Origin: Spirochaetota bacterium
GTDB lineage: Bacteria; Spirochaetota; UBA4802; UBA5368
Direction of reading: 5' to 3'
DNA: 64,000 nt
Assembly: GCA_004297825.1 (NCBI GenBank)
Contig: SCSX01000033.1
Location: 62,001 to 126,000, forward strand
Shown piece by piece: positions 51,696 through 61,087 of this stretch. Both the position numbers and the translations under genes were made by a program. Each line of letters starts with the position of its first letter. Position 1 is the stretch's first letter. The notes below the pieces were generated by a model. The model worked only from the letters and a program-made list of their open reading frames with translations. It was not told the DNA's origin and ran no database searches.

Positions 51696-52913
51696 CTAGG
51701 AGCCCTTTACCCTCACGAACCTTCTTTTTCCGACTTTAACGATATATTCACCCGGCATGGCAAGCCCGTGCTCCTCGGAGGCCACCTTGTCCCCGTCCAC
51801 GTACACGCCCCCGCCCTTGATGAGCCTGCGCGCCTCTCCGCTCGACTGGGCGAGCTTCGCGAGGACCAGCGCCTTCACGATCCAGATTTTTCCTTCCTTG
51901 ATCTCGTCCGCGGGCACTACGAAATCCTCTATCTCATCGGGAAGGTCCTTTTTGACGAATATCTTGTTGAATTCGGCCTCCGCGCGATCGGCCGAGTCCC
52001 GGTCGTAGTATTCGGCGCATATCTCCTTCGCGAGCCTGACCTTGGCGTCCCGGGGATGCATCGAGGCGTCCTTCACGGCCTTTTCCAGCGCCTCCACCTC
52101 GGCCATGGGCACGTCGGTCACCAGCCGGAAGTAGGGGAACATGATGTCGTCCGATATCGACATGGCCTTGCCGAATATCTCCCGGGGCGATTCGTTGATG
52201 CCGATATAATTGCCCAGGGATTTGCTCATCTTCTGCACGCCGTCGGTGCCCACGAGAAGGGGAACCGTCATGATCACCTGGGGCTCCTGCCCGTATTCCC
52301 TCTGCAGATCGCGCCCCACGAGCAGGTTGAACTTCTGGTCCGTCCCCCCAAGCTCGATATCCGCCTTGAGCGCGACCGAATCGTATCCCTGAACCAGCGG
52401 GTACATGAATTCGAGGATGGTGATGGGCACCCCGGCCTTGTGGCGGTTCGCGAAATCGTCGCGTTCGAGCATCCGGGCGACGTTATATTTGGCGGTAAGT
52501 CCCAGCACGTCGGTGAAGGTCATGGGGGAGCACCACTCGGAATTGAAAACGACTTTCGTCTTCTCCCTGTCCAGTATCTTGTACACCTGGCGCTTGTAGG
52601 TCTCGGCGTTTTCCAGGACCTGTTCGCGGGTGAGGGGCTTGCGCGTCACCGAGCGGCCCGAGGGGTCGCCTATCATGCCGGTGAAGTCGCCTATGAGGAA
52701 GATCACCGTGTGGCCCATCTGCTGGAAGTGCCGCATCTTGCGCAATAGGACCGCGTGTCCCAGGTGGATGTCGGGCGCCGTGGGATCGAAGCCGGCCTTG
52801 ACGATGAGCGGCTTCTGCTCCCTCTCCGAGCGCTCAAGCTTTTTTTGGAACTCGTCCAGCGGGATGATTTCCTCCGCGCCGCGGACAAGGAGCTCGATAT
52901 CGTTCTTGATCAT
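51696..52913 (-). CDS. tyrS: Tyrosyl-tRNA synthetase
   Basis: A 405-residue class I synthetase of the TyrS type: HIGH-like HLGH (in [16 protein letters not shown]), KMSKS (in [11 protein letters not shown]) and a C-terminal S4-like domain ([15 protein letters not shown]). It charges tRNA-Tyr. The start is set at ATG 52913, where the family-conserved N-terminus begins; an ATG 15 codons upstream would add an Arg/Ser-rich extension. Confidence 0.94.
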   Translation of the reverse strand: MIKNDIELLVRGAEEIIPLDEFQKKLERSEREQKPLIVKAGFDPTAPDIHLGHAVLLRKMRHFQQMGHTVIFLIGDFTGMIGDPSGRSVTRKPLTREQVLENAETYKRQVYKILDREKTKVVFNSEWCSPMTFTDVLGLTAKYNVARMLERDDFANRHKAGVPITILEFMYPLVQGYDSVALKADIELGGTDQKFNLLVGRDLQREYGQEPQVIMTVPLLVGTDGVQKMSKSLGNYIGINESPREIFGKAMSISDDIMFPYFRLVTDVPMAEVEALEKAVKDASMHPRDAKVRLAKEICAEYYDRDSADRAEAEFNKIFVKKDLPDEIEDFVVPADEIKEGKIWIVKALVLAKLAQSSGEARRLIKGGGVYVDGDKVASEEHGLAMPGEYIVKVGKRRFVRVKGS

Positions 52914-53019
52914 GACGCACACCCGGGAATTGGAATCTCGGCGAAGGCCCGCCGGCAAACGATTTATGAAAACACCCGCATTCGCGGCGCTGTCAACGGA
53001 TATTTAGGGGGTCAATAAA

Positions 53020-53523
53020 TTATTTGGGGGGCGCATCGGCGCCGTCAAGGCTCACGAGCGCTATCGCATGCGCGGTGATTCCCTCGCCCCTTCCCGTGAA
53101 CCCGAGACCCTCGGTGGTCTTGCCCTTGATCCCGATCGCCGATACCGCCAGTCCTCCCAGCGATCTCGAGAGCGCGTCCTTCATGCGCTCCCGGTGGGGG
53201 GCGATTTTAGGCGACTCGCATACGACGACGGAATCGATATTGAGGATGCGCACCCCGGCGGCGGTAAGCGCATCGGACACCCGCTCGAGGAGAACGGTGC
53301 TGCGGATGTTTTTGAATTCGGCGGACGAGTCGGGAAACAGATGCCCGATATCGCCCAGTCCCGCGGCGCCCAGGAGGGCGTCTATGATCGCATGTATGAG
53401 TACGTCGGCGTCGGAATGCCCGGCGAGGCCCCGGGGGAAGTCGATGAGTGTCCCGCCCAGGTAGAGCGGGCGGTTATCGGCGAACGCGTGCGCATCATAG
53501 CCGATCCCCACCCGGATGTTCAT
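53020..53523 (-). CDS. ispF: MECDP synthase IspF
   Basis: A 167-residue enzyme of the MEP isoprenoid pathway that converts CDP-ME-phosphate to MEcPP. Family residues are seen in RVGIGYDAHAF, GHSDADVLIHAIIDALLGAA, GDIGHLFPD and IGIKGKTTEGLGFTGRGEGI. Normal length. It is 10 nt downstream of the STAS gene, and tyrS follows. Confidence 0.95.
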   Translation of the reverse strand: MNIRVGIGYDAHAFADNRPLYLGGTLIDFPRGLAGHSDADVLIHAIIDALLGAAGLGDIGHLFPDSSAEFKNIRSTVLLERVSDALTAAGVRILNIDSVVVCESPKIAPHRERMKDALSRSLGGLAVSAIGIKGKTTEGLGFTGRGEGITAHAIALVSLDGADAPPK

Positions 53524-53532
53524 GACGGCGGA

Positions 53533-53832
53533 TTAGAACTCGAACATGTCGGAGAGGGAGGAGAGCTTGAGTACGTTCATGACCTTGGAGCTCATCTTGC
53601 GGATTTTGAGCGTCTTGCCTTTTTTCTTCTGCAGCTTCAATAAGCTTACCAGCACGCCTATGCCCGAGGAGTCGATATATTCGACGTTCGAAAGATCGAG
53701 CTCGATATCCTTGTCGACCGTTTGCCCGATATTGAGAAGCTTCTCCTTGAATTCCTTGATCGTCATCATCTCGATATCGCCGTTTACTACGACGTTGACC
53801 TGTCCGTCCTGGTCTTTAATCTCAATATTCAT
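53533..53832 (-). CDS. STAS-domain anti-anti-sigma factor
   Basis: A 99-residue single STAS domain: ELDLSNVEYIDSSGIGVLVS contains the conserved phosphorylatable Ser of SpoIIAA-like antagonists. It should be phosphorylated by a kinase (anti-sigma) and dephosphorylated by a SpoIIE-type phosphatase; one is encoded at 47.4-49.6 kb. No RsbW-like kinase gene is in the window. Confidence 0.88.
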   Translation of the reverse strand: MNIEIKDQDGQVNVVVNGDIEMMTIKEFKEKLLNIGQTVDKDIELDLSNVEYIDSSGIGVLVSLLKLQKKKGKTLKIRKMSSKVMNVLKLSSLSDMFEF

Positions 53833-53980
53833 ATCCTGTCCCCGATCGATCCCCGTGAGCTGTTTGATGCCACGCTCTATAATCCTTGATCATTGTGATA
53901 CCATAATAACGCTACAATCAAGTATTTTTTTCAAGGCCCGGATGCAGGGGCCGGTTCGGATTTGTACCGGGACGGAACCC

Positions 53981-56062
53981 TCAGGGCCGCGCCCGCGCGT
54001 CAAAATCCACGATGAGCATGCGCGGGTTGGACCGGCCCCCGTATTCATTGAGTTCCAGGCGATACACCAGGTCTATCGGGCCCCCGGCCGCCTCCTTCAT
54101 CCGTTCCGCCATCCCCCACCCGACCGCTTCGATTCCCGGATTGTGCGGGAACAGGAATTTCCCGTGCGTCCCCTTCCCGCCAAAGGAGCGGAAATCGACC
54201 TCGACATTCCTGGTGAGGAAAAGCGGCTCCTCGCTCATGTGGCCGTAAGGCTCGAAAAGCGCGAGATCGCGCACGAGCTTCGCGGTGACCGCGTCCAGGG
54301 ACAGCTCCGCGTCGATATGCAGCCCCCGAAGCGCCTCGGATTCCCTGAAGCCCCCGAGGCTCCGTGCGATCCGGTCGCGAATCTCGGGCAGCGAATCGGG
54401 CCTCGCCGAAAACCCGAACGCCTGCGCGTGCCCCCCCAGGCGCTCGAAGAGCGCGCCGTGGGGCTCCACCCGCTCGAAAAAGTTGAAGCTGCCGTTCACG
54501 CGCCCCGATCCCTTCACGAGCCCGTTCCTGACCCTGCCGGATATCGTGATCACCGCCTTGCCGAACGCGTCCGCGAGGCGGCTCGCCACGAGACCGCACA
54601 TTCCGTCGGGGATCTCCCCTTCGTCGACGAAGATGAGGGATTCCCCCGCCAGGAATTTCCCCTGCTCCACCCGCGCGCGGAAGTCGTCGCACAGTCCCGT
54701 GAGAAGCACGCGCCGCTCCTCGTTCAGCTTCATGATGTCGGCAATCACCGCGGCGAGCCTGGCCTCGTCCGTCTCGAGGAAAAAATCGGCGGTGAGCCTT
54801 CCCTGCCCGAATCTCCCGGGCGTATTGAGCAGCGGGGCTATGTTCCACGCCACGTGTTTCGCCCTGAGGGGCTGCGGCGCCTTCTTTCCCGTGTCCCGGG
54901 AACCGGGCGGCCATGACATGTTCTTGAGCACCTGGAGTCCCCGGTGCGTCGTGGTGGAAAAGGCCTCCAGTCCCGCGCTCACCAGGGTGCGGTTTTCCCC
55001 GCGCAGCGGGACGATGTCCGCTATGGTCCCCAGCGCCACGAGGTCGGTCACCGACTCAAGGAACGCGGCAAGCTTCGAGGACGAGGCGTACTCGTGGGCG
55101 TTATAGAGCGCCAGGGCGTGCGCGAGCGGGGAATCGCAGATATCCATGGACCCCCGGCCCGCACCGGGCGCTGCGTCGCGAGACCCGCGCTCGGTTTCGA
55201 TGAGATCGCGCACCACCGTCCCGGGGAAGAGCCCCCGGATGCGCTCCACCTCCTCCGGCGAACCGAACACGAACGCCTCGTCGAACGGCGGCAAACCCGC
55301 GGCGGCCATTTCACCGGGGGTCGCATGGAAGCGCGTCTCCTCCGCGATACGGTTCCTTACCATGGTCGAATATACGCCCGGGCCTTCCGCGGCGCACACA
55401 AGGTAGGTCCGATTATGCCTCTGTAGGTAGCTCGCGAGCACCGCGTGGCAGAGCCTGAACGCAACCCCGACCCCGGCGAGCTCCTTGAAGGGGTAAGGAC
55501 ACCCCTTCTGCTTCGGGTTCACGATTATGGCGTCCGGGAGCTCCCCGCCCTGCTCGTGGTGATCGCACACGATGACGTCCATGCCACTGGATTTCGCATA
55601 ACGTATCTCTTCGATGTCGCGTATCCCCGAATCCAGGGTCACGAGAAGCGTGACGCCCTCCGCGGCGAGCCCGTCGGCCACCTCCCTCGTGAGACCGTAG
55701 TCGTCGTCCCCGGCGGGATAGCGCCGCGGCGGCGGCATCACGCGATGCCCGATCTTTTCCAGCAGGCGTATCAGTATCGCGAGCGAGGTGAGGCCGTCTA
55801 TGTCCGAGTCGGCAAAAATGCCGATCGTCTCCGCCGATTCGACGGCACGCCGGATGCGCGCGACAGCCTCGTACATTCCCTTCATTCTAAACGGGCTTTC
55901 AAGGGAGCTTATGCGGGGATTCAGGTATTCGTGCGCCTCGTGGATGCTCGTGACGCCGCGCGCCGCGAGCAGTCCCGCCATGGTCTCGTCGATCGAGAAA
56001 AACTCCGAAAACGAGCGGACAAGCTCCGGGTCCGGGTCCGTGTAGCGCCAGTGGTCTTTCAT
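53981..56062 (-). CDS. recJ: Single-strand exonuclease RecJ
   Basis: A 693-residue DHH-family 5'-3' exonuclease. Metal-binding motifs are DSDIDG (in GIFADSDIDGLTSLA), DSGI, and DHHEQGG, and a DHHA1 region follows (GGHAQAFGFSARPDSL). It acts in recombination and mismatch repair. It is somewhat longer than the usual 560-580 residues, with an extra mid-protein stretch. It lies in the minus-strand housekeeping run, 14 nt after the RNase H-like gene. Confidence 0.93.
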   Translation of the reverse strand: MKDHWRYTDPDPELVRSFSEFFSIDETMAGLLAARGVTSIHEAHEYLNPRISSLESPFRMKGMYEAVARIRRAVESAETIGIFADSDIDGLTSLAILIRLLEKIGHRVMPPPRRYPAGDDDYGLTREVADGLAAEGVTLLVTLDSGIRDIEEIRYAKSSGMDVIVCDHHEQGGELPDAIIVNPKQKGCPYPFKELAGVGVAFRLCHAVLASYLQRHNRTYLVCAAEGPGVYSTMVRNRIAEETRFHATPGEMAAAGLPPFDEAFVFGSPEEVERIRGLFPGTVVRDLIETERGSRDAAPGAGRGSMDICDSPLAHALALYNAHEYASSSKLAAFLESVTDLVALGTIADIVPLRGENRTLVSAGLEAFSTTTHRGLQVLKNMSWPPGSRDTGKKAPQPLRAKHVAWNIAPLLNTPGRFGQGRLTADFFLETDEARLAAVIADIMKLNEERRVLLTGLCDDFRARVEQGKFLAGESLIFVDEGEIPDGMCGLVASRLADAFGKAVITISGRVRNGLVKGSGRVNGSFNFFERVEPHGALFERLGGHAQAFGFSARPDSLPEIRDRIARSLGGFRESEALRGLHIDAELSLDAVTAKLVRDLALFEPYGHMSEEPLFLTRNVEVDFRSFGGKGTHGKFLFPHNPGIEAVGWGMAERMKEAAGGPIDLVYRLELNEYGGRSNPRMLIVDFDARARP

Positions 56063-56075
56063 CGCGAAGGGGGGA

Positions 56076-56780
56076 TCAGCGCCGCTCGGCGCCGCCGGAC
56101 GAGGCGGCCTTTTTCGCCAGGAAATCGGCCTTGTCGTTATAGTTGCGGGTAACGTGTTCGATCTTGCAGTTCCCGATCAGTTTTTTGAGCCGTACCGCCT
56201 CCTCGTAAAGGGGCCGGATATTCTCGTTGTTTACCTTGTACTCGCCCTTGATCTGTTTCACGACCAGCTCGGAATCGGTGCGGATTCTCAGGGCGCGCGC
56301 CTTGTAGTACAGGCCGATCTTCATCGCCCGGATTATGGCGGAGTACTCGGCGAAATTGTTGGTGTTTTCGCCGATATAGGCGGAAACCTTGCCCACCTGG
56401 CGGTCGTCGCCGTCGCAGATGACGATCCCGATCCCCGAGGGGCCCGGGTTCCCGCGGGACGCGCCGTCCGCGTTTATGACGAGCTGCGACTCGAACGGCA
56501 CCGCCGAGAGCTCGGCGCCCTCGAAGATATCCCTGAGCAGCGCGTTCTCTTCCTCTTCCGCGCCGGGTAGCTCAGCCGGTGCATCCGCGTCGATATGCGG
56601 GCGTTTCTTGAATATCACCTTTTTGCGCACGCGCGCCTTGTCGTGCATGTCCAGGAGCGCGCGCGCGTCTTCGATGATCCTCACCACATCGTCGTTATCA
56701 ACGTTCGCGATTTCGGCGATCTTCTGGGTCGTCTTGCCCTCCGCGAGGAGCTGCAGGACCTTGTCTATACTTAACAGCAT
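56076..56780 (-). CDS. HTH and RNase HI-like protein
   Basis: A 234-residue protein: an N-terminal helix-turn-helix-like domain (KVLQLLAEGKTTQKIAEIAN), a linker, and a C-terminal RNase HI-like domain with all four acidic residues visible (NADGASRGNPG, NNFAEYSAII, IRTDSELVVKQIKG, NDKADFLAKKA). It could remove RNA from RNA-DNA hybrids. Start at ATG 56780 with GTAGG about 11 nt before; a TTG start 12 codons upstream would overlap the preceding gene. Confidence 0.85.
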   Translation of the reverse strand: MLLSIDKVLQLLAEGKTTQKIAEIANVDNDDVVRIIEDARALLDMHDKARVRKKVIFKKRPHIDADAPAELPGAEEEENALLRDIFEGAELSAVPFESQLVINADGASRGNPGPSGIGIVICDGDDRQVGKVSAYIGENTNNFAEYSAIIRAMKIGLYYKARALRIRTDSELVVKQIKGEYKVNNENIRPLYEEAVRLKKLIGNCKIEHVTRNYNDKADFLAKKAASSGGAERR

Positions 56781-56791
56781 ATCCGTGTTTC

Positions 56792-57490
56792 CTACCTGTA
56801 GATGAATCTTCCGCAATTCGTGCAGTTCACGATGCGGTCTTCCCTGGAGGCGTCCTGCGCCACGTGCGCGGGTATCTGCATGCGGCAGCCCCCGCAGGTC
56901 TCCCCCTCCACCCGCGCGACGGCGATGCCGTTAGGTGAAAGGGTAAGCTTCTGGAACTTCGCGCGGAACGCCGCGCCCAGCGTGGGCAGAAGCGCGTCGA
57001 ATTTCCCCTGGTTCTCCGCGATCGTCTTCTCGAACCGCGCGGCGCGCTCCCCGAGCATGGCGATGTCCTTGCCCGACTGGGCGGAAAGTTCCTCGAGATC
57101 CCGGGCCGCGGTCACGCGCGCGGCGTTCCTCCCGTCCAGCGTATCCATGAGCCGGATCAAATCCTCTTCCAGCGCGCCCCGCTCCGCGTTGATCGCGGCG
57201 ACCTCGTGCCCCAGCGCCTCCAGCTCTCTCTCCGTCTTGAGCATGTCCCTTCGCTGGGCGAGTTTTTTCGCCTTGCCGTCCCGGTCCGCGAGATCGAGCT
57301 CCTTGCGGCCAATCTCGGTTTTCAACGCCTTGATCTCTTCATCGAGCGCGGCCAGCCCCGCCGTTCCGTCGTCCATGCGCGCGCGCCAGTGACGGATCGA
57401 CTTCGCGCACTTTTCCATTTCCTCGCGCCCCCGGAGCACCGAGTCCCAGTATCGCTGGAGTTCTGTCATTATCGAGATATCGCTGTTCAT
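56792..57490 (-). CDS. Zinc-ribbon coiled-coil protein (CdsZ-like)
   Basis: A 232-residue protein with a long coiled coil (about residues 20-170) and a C-terminal C4 zinc ribbon (CGGCRM near 199-203, CTNCGRF near 223-228). The family is a small conserved zinc-ribbon group whose known Chlamydia member tethers secreted proteins. It is in the housekeeping run between queA and the RNase H-like gene. Function here is unproven. Confidence 0.82.
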   Translation of the reverse strand: MNSDISIMTELQRYWDSVLRGREEMEKCAKSIRHWRARMDDGTAGLAALDEEIKALKTEIGRKELDLADRDGKAKKLAQRRDMLKTERELEALGHEVAAINAERGALEEDLIRLMDTLDGRNAARVTAARDLEELSAQSGKDIAMLGERAARFEKTIAENQGKFDALLPTLGAAFRAKFQKLTLSPNGIAVARVEGETCGGCRMQIPAHVAQDASREDRIVNCTNCGRFIYR

Positions 57491-57607
57491 AAGAGGGACC
57501 CGAACGCGCGGTCATGCGTTCGTGCAACCTATATGGCCTCAAAGCGCGCGTTTTTGTCAAGCAGTCTTGAAGGATGGCCGAAAAAATGTGTCGCGGGAAG
57601 GGGTTTA

Positions 57608-58633
57608 TCAAAGAATGAGCATCGCGTCACCGTAGGAAAAAAACCGGTAGCGCATCCGGACGGCCTCCCCGTATGCCGCCCGCACCGTGTCGTATCCCGC
57701 GAACGATGACACGAGCATGAGGAGCGTGGAGCCCGGCGTGTGAAAGTTCGTGATAAGCCCGTCCGCGGAGAGCGCGCGCCGGGGCGGGTAGATGAAAATA
57801 TCTGTCTCCCCCTCCCCCGCCTCGTTCATGCCGTCCCGCAGGCTCGCCTCGAGCACCCGGAGTGAGGTGGTCCCCACCGCGATCACCCGCCTCTTATCCC
57901 TTCGCGCGGCGTTGATCCTGCCGGCCGATTCCGCGGATAGCGCATACCGCTCGCGGTGCATTTTATGCTGTGACAGGTCCTCCGTGCGCACGGGCTGGAA
58001 TGTCCCCCATGAAACGTGCAGCGTGAGGAACACCGTTTCCACGCCGGATGCGCGTAGCGATTCCAGCATCCCGGTCGTAAAATGCAGGCCAGCCGTTGGG
58101 GCGGCCACGGCGCCCGTCGCGCGCGCATACACCGTCTGGTAGCGATCGCGGTCTTCGCTCCGCCACGGGCGCCTTATATACGGCGGAAGGGGTATGGCGC
58201 CGATGCGCTCGAGCAGCGCGTCGTCGAACTCCCGGCTTGTCTCAACCTCGATGTACTCGCCGGCCCTCCCGCGCACGGTAACCGTGACGCCCGGGTCTCC
58301 CTCGCACACCAGCGTCTCCCCCGGCTTCAGGCGCTTCGTCCTGTTCGCGAGCGCGTGCCAGCGAAGCGAATCCAGGCGCGACGCGAGAATGATTTCCACC
58401 CGGGCGCCGGTGGCGCGCCTGAAAAAAAGCCGCGCGGGTATCACGCGCGCGTCGTTGAACACGAGCACGTCCCCGGGGCGCAGATACGACCCCAGTTCGT
58501 GGAAACCCGCGTGCTCGAACGCCGGTGGCTCCCGTCGGAGGACGAAAAGGCGCGACTGCTCGCGGGCTTCGGCGGGATGCTGCGCGACAAGCTCGTCGGG
58601 AAGGTCGAATTGAAAATCGCTCAGGGTATACAT
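57608..58633 (-). CDS. queA: tRNA queuosine enzyme QueA
   Basis: A 341-residue S-adenosylmethionine:tRNA ribosyltransferase-isomerase, which makes epoxyqueuosine in tRNA. Family motifs are visible: FNDARVIPARL, PLPPYIRR, PTAGLHFT, HVSWGTFQPV, HKMHRERY and TNFHTPGSTLLMLVSSFAG. Start ATG 58633 is chosen because QueA usually begins at this point; an ATG five codons upstream is the longer option. Confidence 0.95.
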   Translation of the reverse strand: MYTLSDFQFDLPDELVAQHPAEAREQSRLFVLRREPPAFEHAGFHELGSYLRPGDVLVFNDARVIPARLFFRRATGARVEIILASRLDSLRWHALANRTKRLKPGETLVCEGDPGVTVTVRGRAGEYIEVETSREFDDALLERIGAIPLPPYIRRPWRSEDRDRYQTVYARATGAVAAPTAGLHFTTGMLESLRASGVETVFLTLHVSWGTFQPVRTEDLSQHKMHRERYALSAESAGRINAARRDKRRVIAVGTTSLRVLEASLRDGMNEAGEGETDIFIYPPRRALSADGLITNFHTPGSTLLMLVSSFAGYDTVRAAYGEAVRMRYRFFSYGDAMLIL

Positions 58634-58687
58634 GGATTTTTCCGGCATGTGCTGCTCGAATGGACAGGTGATGCGGGACAGATAAGA

Positions 58688-59935
58688 CTATGCGTCGGGT
58701 TCGGTCAAGGAAATATTCGCGCCGGCCCCGGTTTCGCGCCTGGGGCGCGTTCCCTGCGCCGCGCTGCCGCCGATATTTATTATCTGGATACCGCGGTAGT
58801 AGTACTTTAATATTTCCCTGTACCCGGCCCCTTTTTCCGCCATTCCCAGGGCGCCCCACTGGCACATGCCCACGCCGTGTCCCCAGCCGTGCCCGTGCAG
58901 CGCAAGGCCGTCCCGCGTCTTCACCGCGTCGAACCAGGTGCTCTTGATCTTTTTACCCGGGAAGAGCAGCCTGAACTCGTTGCCCGTGACGACCAGGCGC
59001 CCGTTCTTGTGGCTCACCGTCACCGATACGACCCGACCCGCGGACTTCCGGAAGCTCAATCCCGTTATCGTCCCGATACCCTTGTACTTTTTTTCCAGGT
59101 AATGGCGCATCTCGTACAGCGTGAGGGACTCGTCCCACGAGAAGTGCGGCGAATTTTTACAGAACTCGCATTTCACGCCGGCGATATACGCCTTGTCCCC
59201 GCCTTCCCACACGAGCTTGTCGTCCGCCGTGGCGCCGCCGCAGGTCGAGTGAAAAAAAGCGAGTATGGGCTTGTTGTCGAACGCCGCGATTTCCCCGGAT
59301 GTCGCCGTGACCGCATGGGTCGTGCGCTCGTTCTCGGCCGAATATCCGCCGTAAACCTGGAAGTGTACAGTCGCGTCCATGTCGAAAATGGCGTCCTTCT
59401 TTTCAAGCATGTGGAAATACGCATAGGTCCGCGCGGCTACCGCCTGCGCCTTTATGGCCTCGTCGCTCCAGGCGGGGGACACCTCTTTGGGAACGACGCC
59501 GCTCAGGTATTCGTCCATGGTCACGACGTTGACCGCGTAGATGCGTCCCAGCACGTTGTGAAGCTCGATCATGCCGCGGTAACAGGTTCCATTCAGGCAC
59601 ACCGGCGAGCCCCAGGATTCCACGACGACGGGGGTGATCACCTTTTCCGGGTAGAAATACACCTGCGTTCCCTGCCCGTCATAACTGACCTTGCGGGTCT
59701 TCAGGTCGCTGATGCGCATCCTGGCCTGCGCCGATACAAGCACCCTCTCGGTGGAATTCGCGACGAGCACGCGCACGTAATTCTTGTCGGCGCCCACGGC
59801 CATACTCTGCTTCAGCAGAAATGCGCGCGAAGGCGTGCACGCCGACAGCATGAACAGCGCCGCCGCGCACAGCGCCCCGGCCTTGCCGAAACGGGAGATG
59901 GTTCTTCGCGCGGAGGGTGGCATCGGCGACATCAT
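58688..59935 (-). CDS. SpoIID/LytB-domain lipoprotein
   Basis: A 415-residue lipoprotein: lipobox LSAC after the signal peptide and a SpoIID/amidase-enhancer domain with MDEYLSGVVPKEVSPAWSDE, KAQAVAARTYA, TCGGATADDKLVWEG and the closing HGHGWGHGVGMCQWGALGMA. Such proteins cut or help cut glycan chains of peptidoglycan; non-sporulating bacteria use them in division and wall remodelling. The start overlaps the xerD stop (ATGATG over TGA), implying coupling. Confidence 0.9.
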   Translation of the reverse strand: MMSPMPPSARRTISRFGKAGALCAAALFMLSACTPSRAFLLKQSMAVGADKNYVRVLVANSTERVLVSAQARMRISDLKTRKVSYDGQGTQVYFYPEKVITPVVVESWGSPVCLNGTCYRGMIELHNVLGRIYAVNVVTMDEYLSGVVPKEVSPAWSDEAIKAQAVAARTYAYFHMLEKKDAIFDMDATVHFQVYGGYSAENERTTHAVTATSGEIAAFDNKPILAFFHSTCGGATADDKLVWEGGDKAYIAGVKCEFCKNSPHFSWDESLTLYEMRHYLEKKYKGIGTITGLSFRKSAGRVVSVTVSHKNGRLVVTGNEFRLLFPGKKIKSTWFDAVKTRDGLALHGHGWGHGVGMCQWGALGMAEKGAGYREILKYYYRGIQIINIGGSAAQGTRPRRETGAGANISLTEPDA

Positions 59936-60825
59936 CCCTTGGGGTGGTACTTCTTGTGTATTTTCTGCAGCTCTTTGCGCGCGAGGTGCGTGTACACCTG
60001 CGTGGTGGAAATATCGGTATGCCCCAGCAGCTCCTGGACCGAGCGCAGGTCGGCGCCGTTTTCGACCAGATGCGTCGCGAACGAATGGCGCAGGGTGTGC
60101 GGGGTGATGTTCTTCCTTATCTCGAGCTTTTCGACGTAGCCCTTCAGCAGCCTCCATACCGATTTTCGGTTCAGCATGGAGCCCTTCTTGCTGATGAACA
60201 CGTAATCGCTCAGACGCTCCCCGAGTATATCGGACCGCGAATCCTTTATATATTTTTTCAGGAGCCGCATCGCCTCGTCGCCAAAGGGCACCATGCGCTC
60301 CTTGTCGCCCTTACCTTTCACGCGTATGAACCTGTTTTCGAAATCCATGTCCGACAGCGCCAGCTCCACCGCCTCGGAGATGCGCAGCCCGCACGAATAC
60401 AGGAGCTCGAAGATGGCCTTGTCCCTGAGCCCGTAGGGGTCCCCCTCGGAGATCGAGACGAACAGCGTTTCGATTTCCTTTTCGGTCAGGAAATCGGGAA
60501 GCGACTTTTCCACCTGCGGTGTGCCGATCTTGCTCGCGGGATTCTCCATGCTCCCCATCGTATCGGACACGAAATTGTAAAACTGGCGTATTGCGGCCAG
60601 GGAGCGCGCGAGCGTGCGCGAAGAATTGTGCTTCTTTGTTTTCTCGAATTTCAGGAATTTCTGGACGTCCTCGTGGGTCGCGGCAAGTATGTCCTTATTG
60701 GTCTTCGAAAGAAATTCGCTGAATTTTTTCAAGTCATACGTGTAGGAATAGATCGAGTTCGCCGAAAGGCCTTTTTCGGTCTGCAGGAAGCGTTTGAATT
60801 TTTTGAGTGCCTGGATATCCTTCAA
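59932..60825 (-). CDS. xerD: Tyrosine recombinase XerC/XerD
   Basis: A 297-residue site-specific recombinase with the SAM-like N-terminal domain and all catalytic residues: Arg in LLYSCGLRISEAVELALSD, His/Arg in TPHTLRHSFATHLVENG, and LGHTDISTTQVYTHL with the Tyr nucleophile. It resolves chromosome dimers at dif. Length is exactly that of XerC/D. It heads the minus-strand run and is coupled to the SpoIID-like gene. Whether it is XerC or XerD cannot be told. Confidence 0.93.
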   Translation of the reverse strand: MKDIQALKKFKRFLQTEKGLSANSIYSYTYDLKKFSEFLSKTNKDILAATHEDVQKFLKFEKTKKHNSSRTLARSLAAIRQFYNFVSDTMGSMENPASKIGTPQVEKSLPDFLTEKEIETLFVSISEGDPYGLRDKAIFELLYSCGLRISEAVELALSDMDFENRFIRVKGKGDKERMVPFGDEAMRLLKKYIKDSRSDILGERLSDYVFISKKGSMLNRKSVWRLLKGYVEKLEIRKNITPHTLRHSFATHLVENGADLRSVQELLGHTDISTTQVYTHLARKELQKIHKKYHPKG

Positions 60826-61087
60826 GATAGCCCCTCCACTGGGATAAATAAGCCATCGCTATTGACGCGCGCCGCTGGGAATTCCCCGGTATTCAACGTC
60901 CGGGGGGTCGCGCTCATGGTTCGGCGAACGATTCGAAAACCCGTGACGACCCGGCCTGAACCAGTTTAAATATCGGCCGTTTCCGAATTATGTCTTAATA
61001 GCGTAATGGAAATATTTTTCATACGGTGCAAGAGTGGAAAAAGGGGGGTTGATACAAATTAATATATTAAATCATAAAATTTGTTGA
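60826..61087. other. Intergenic between the xerD operon and the MacB operon
   Basis: No gene is seen. The right half is AT-rich with ATTAATATATTAAAT near 61055-61070, just beyond the permease stop. The left half is GC-rich leader of xerD. A promoter for xerD is likely but not resolved. Confidence 0.4.
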
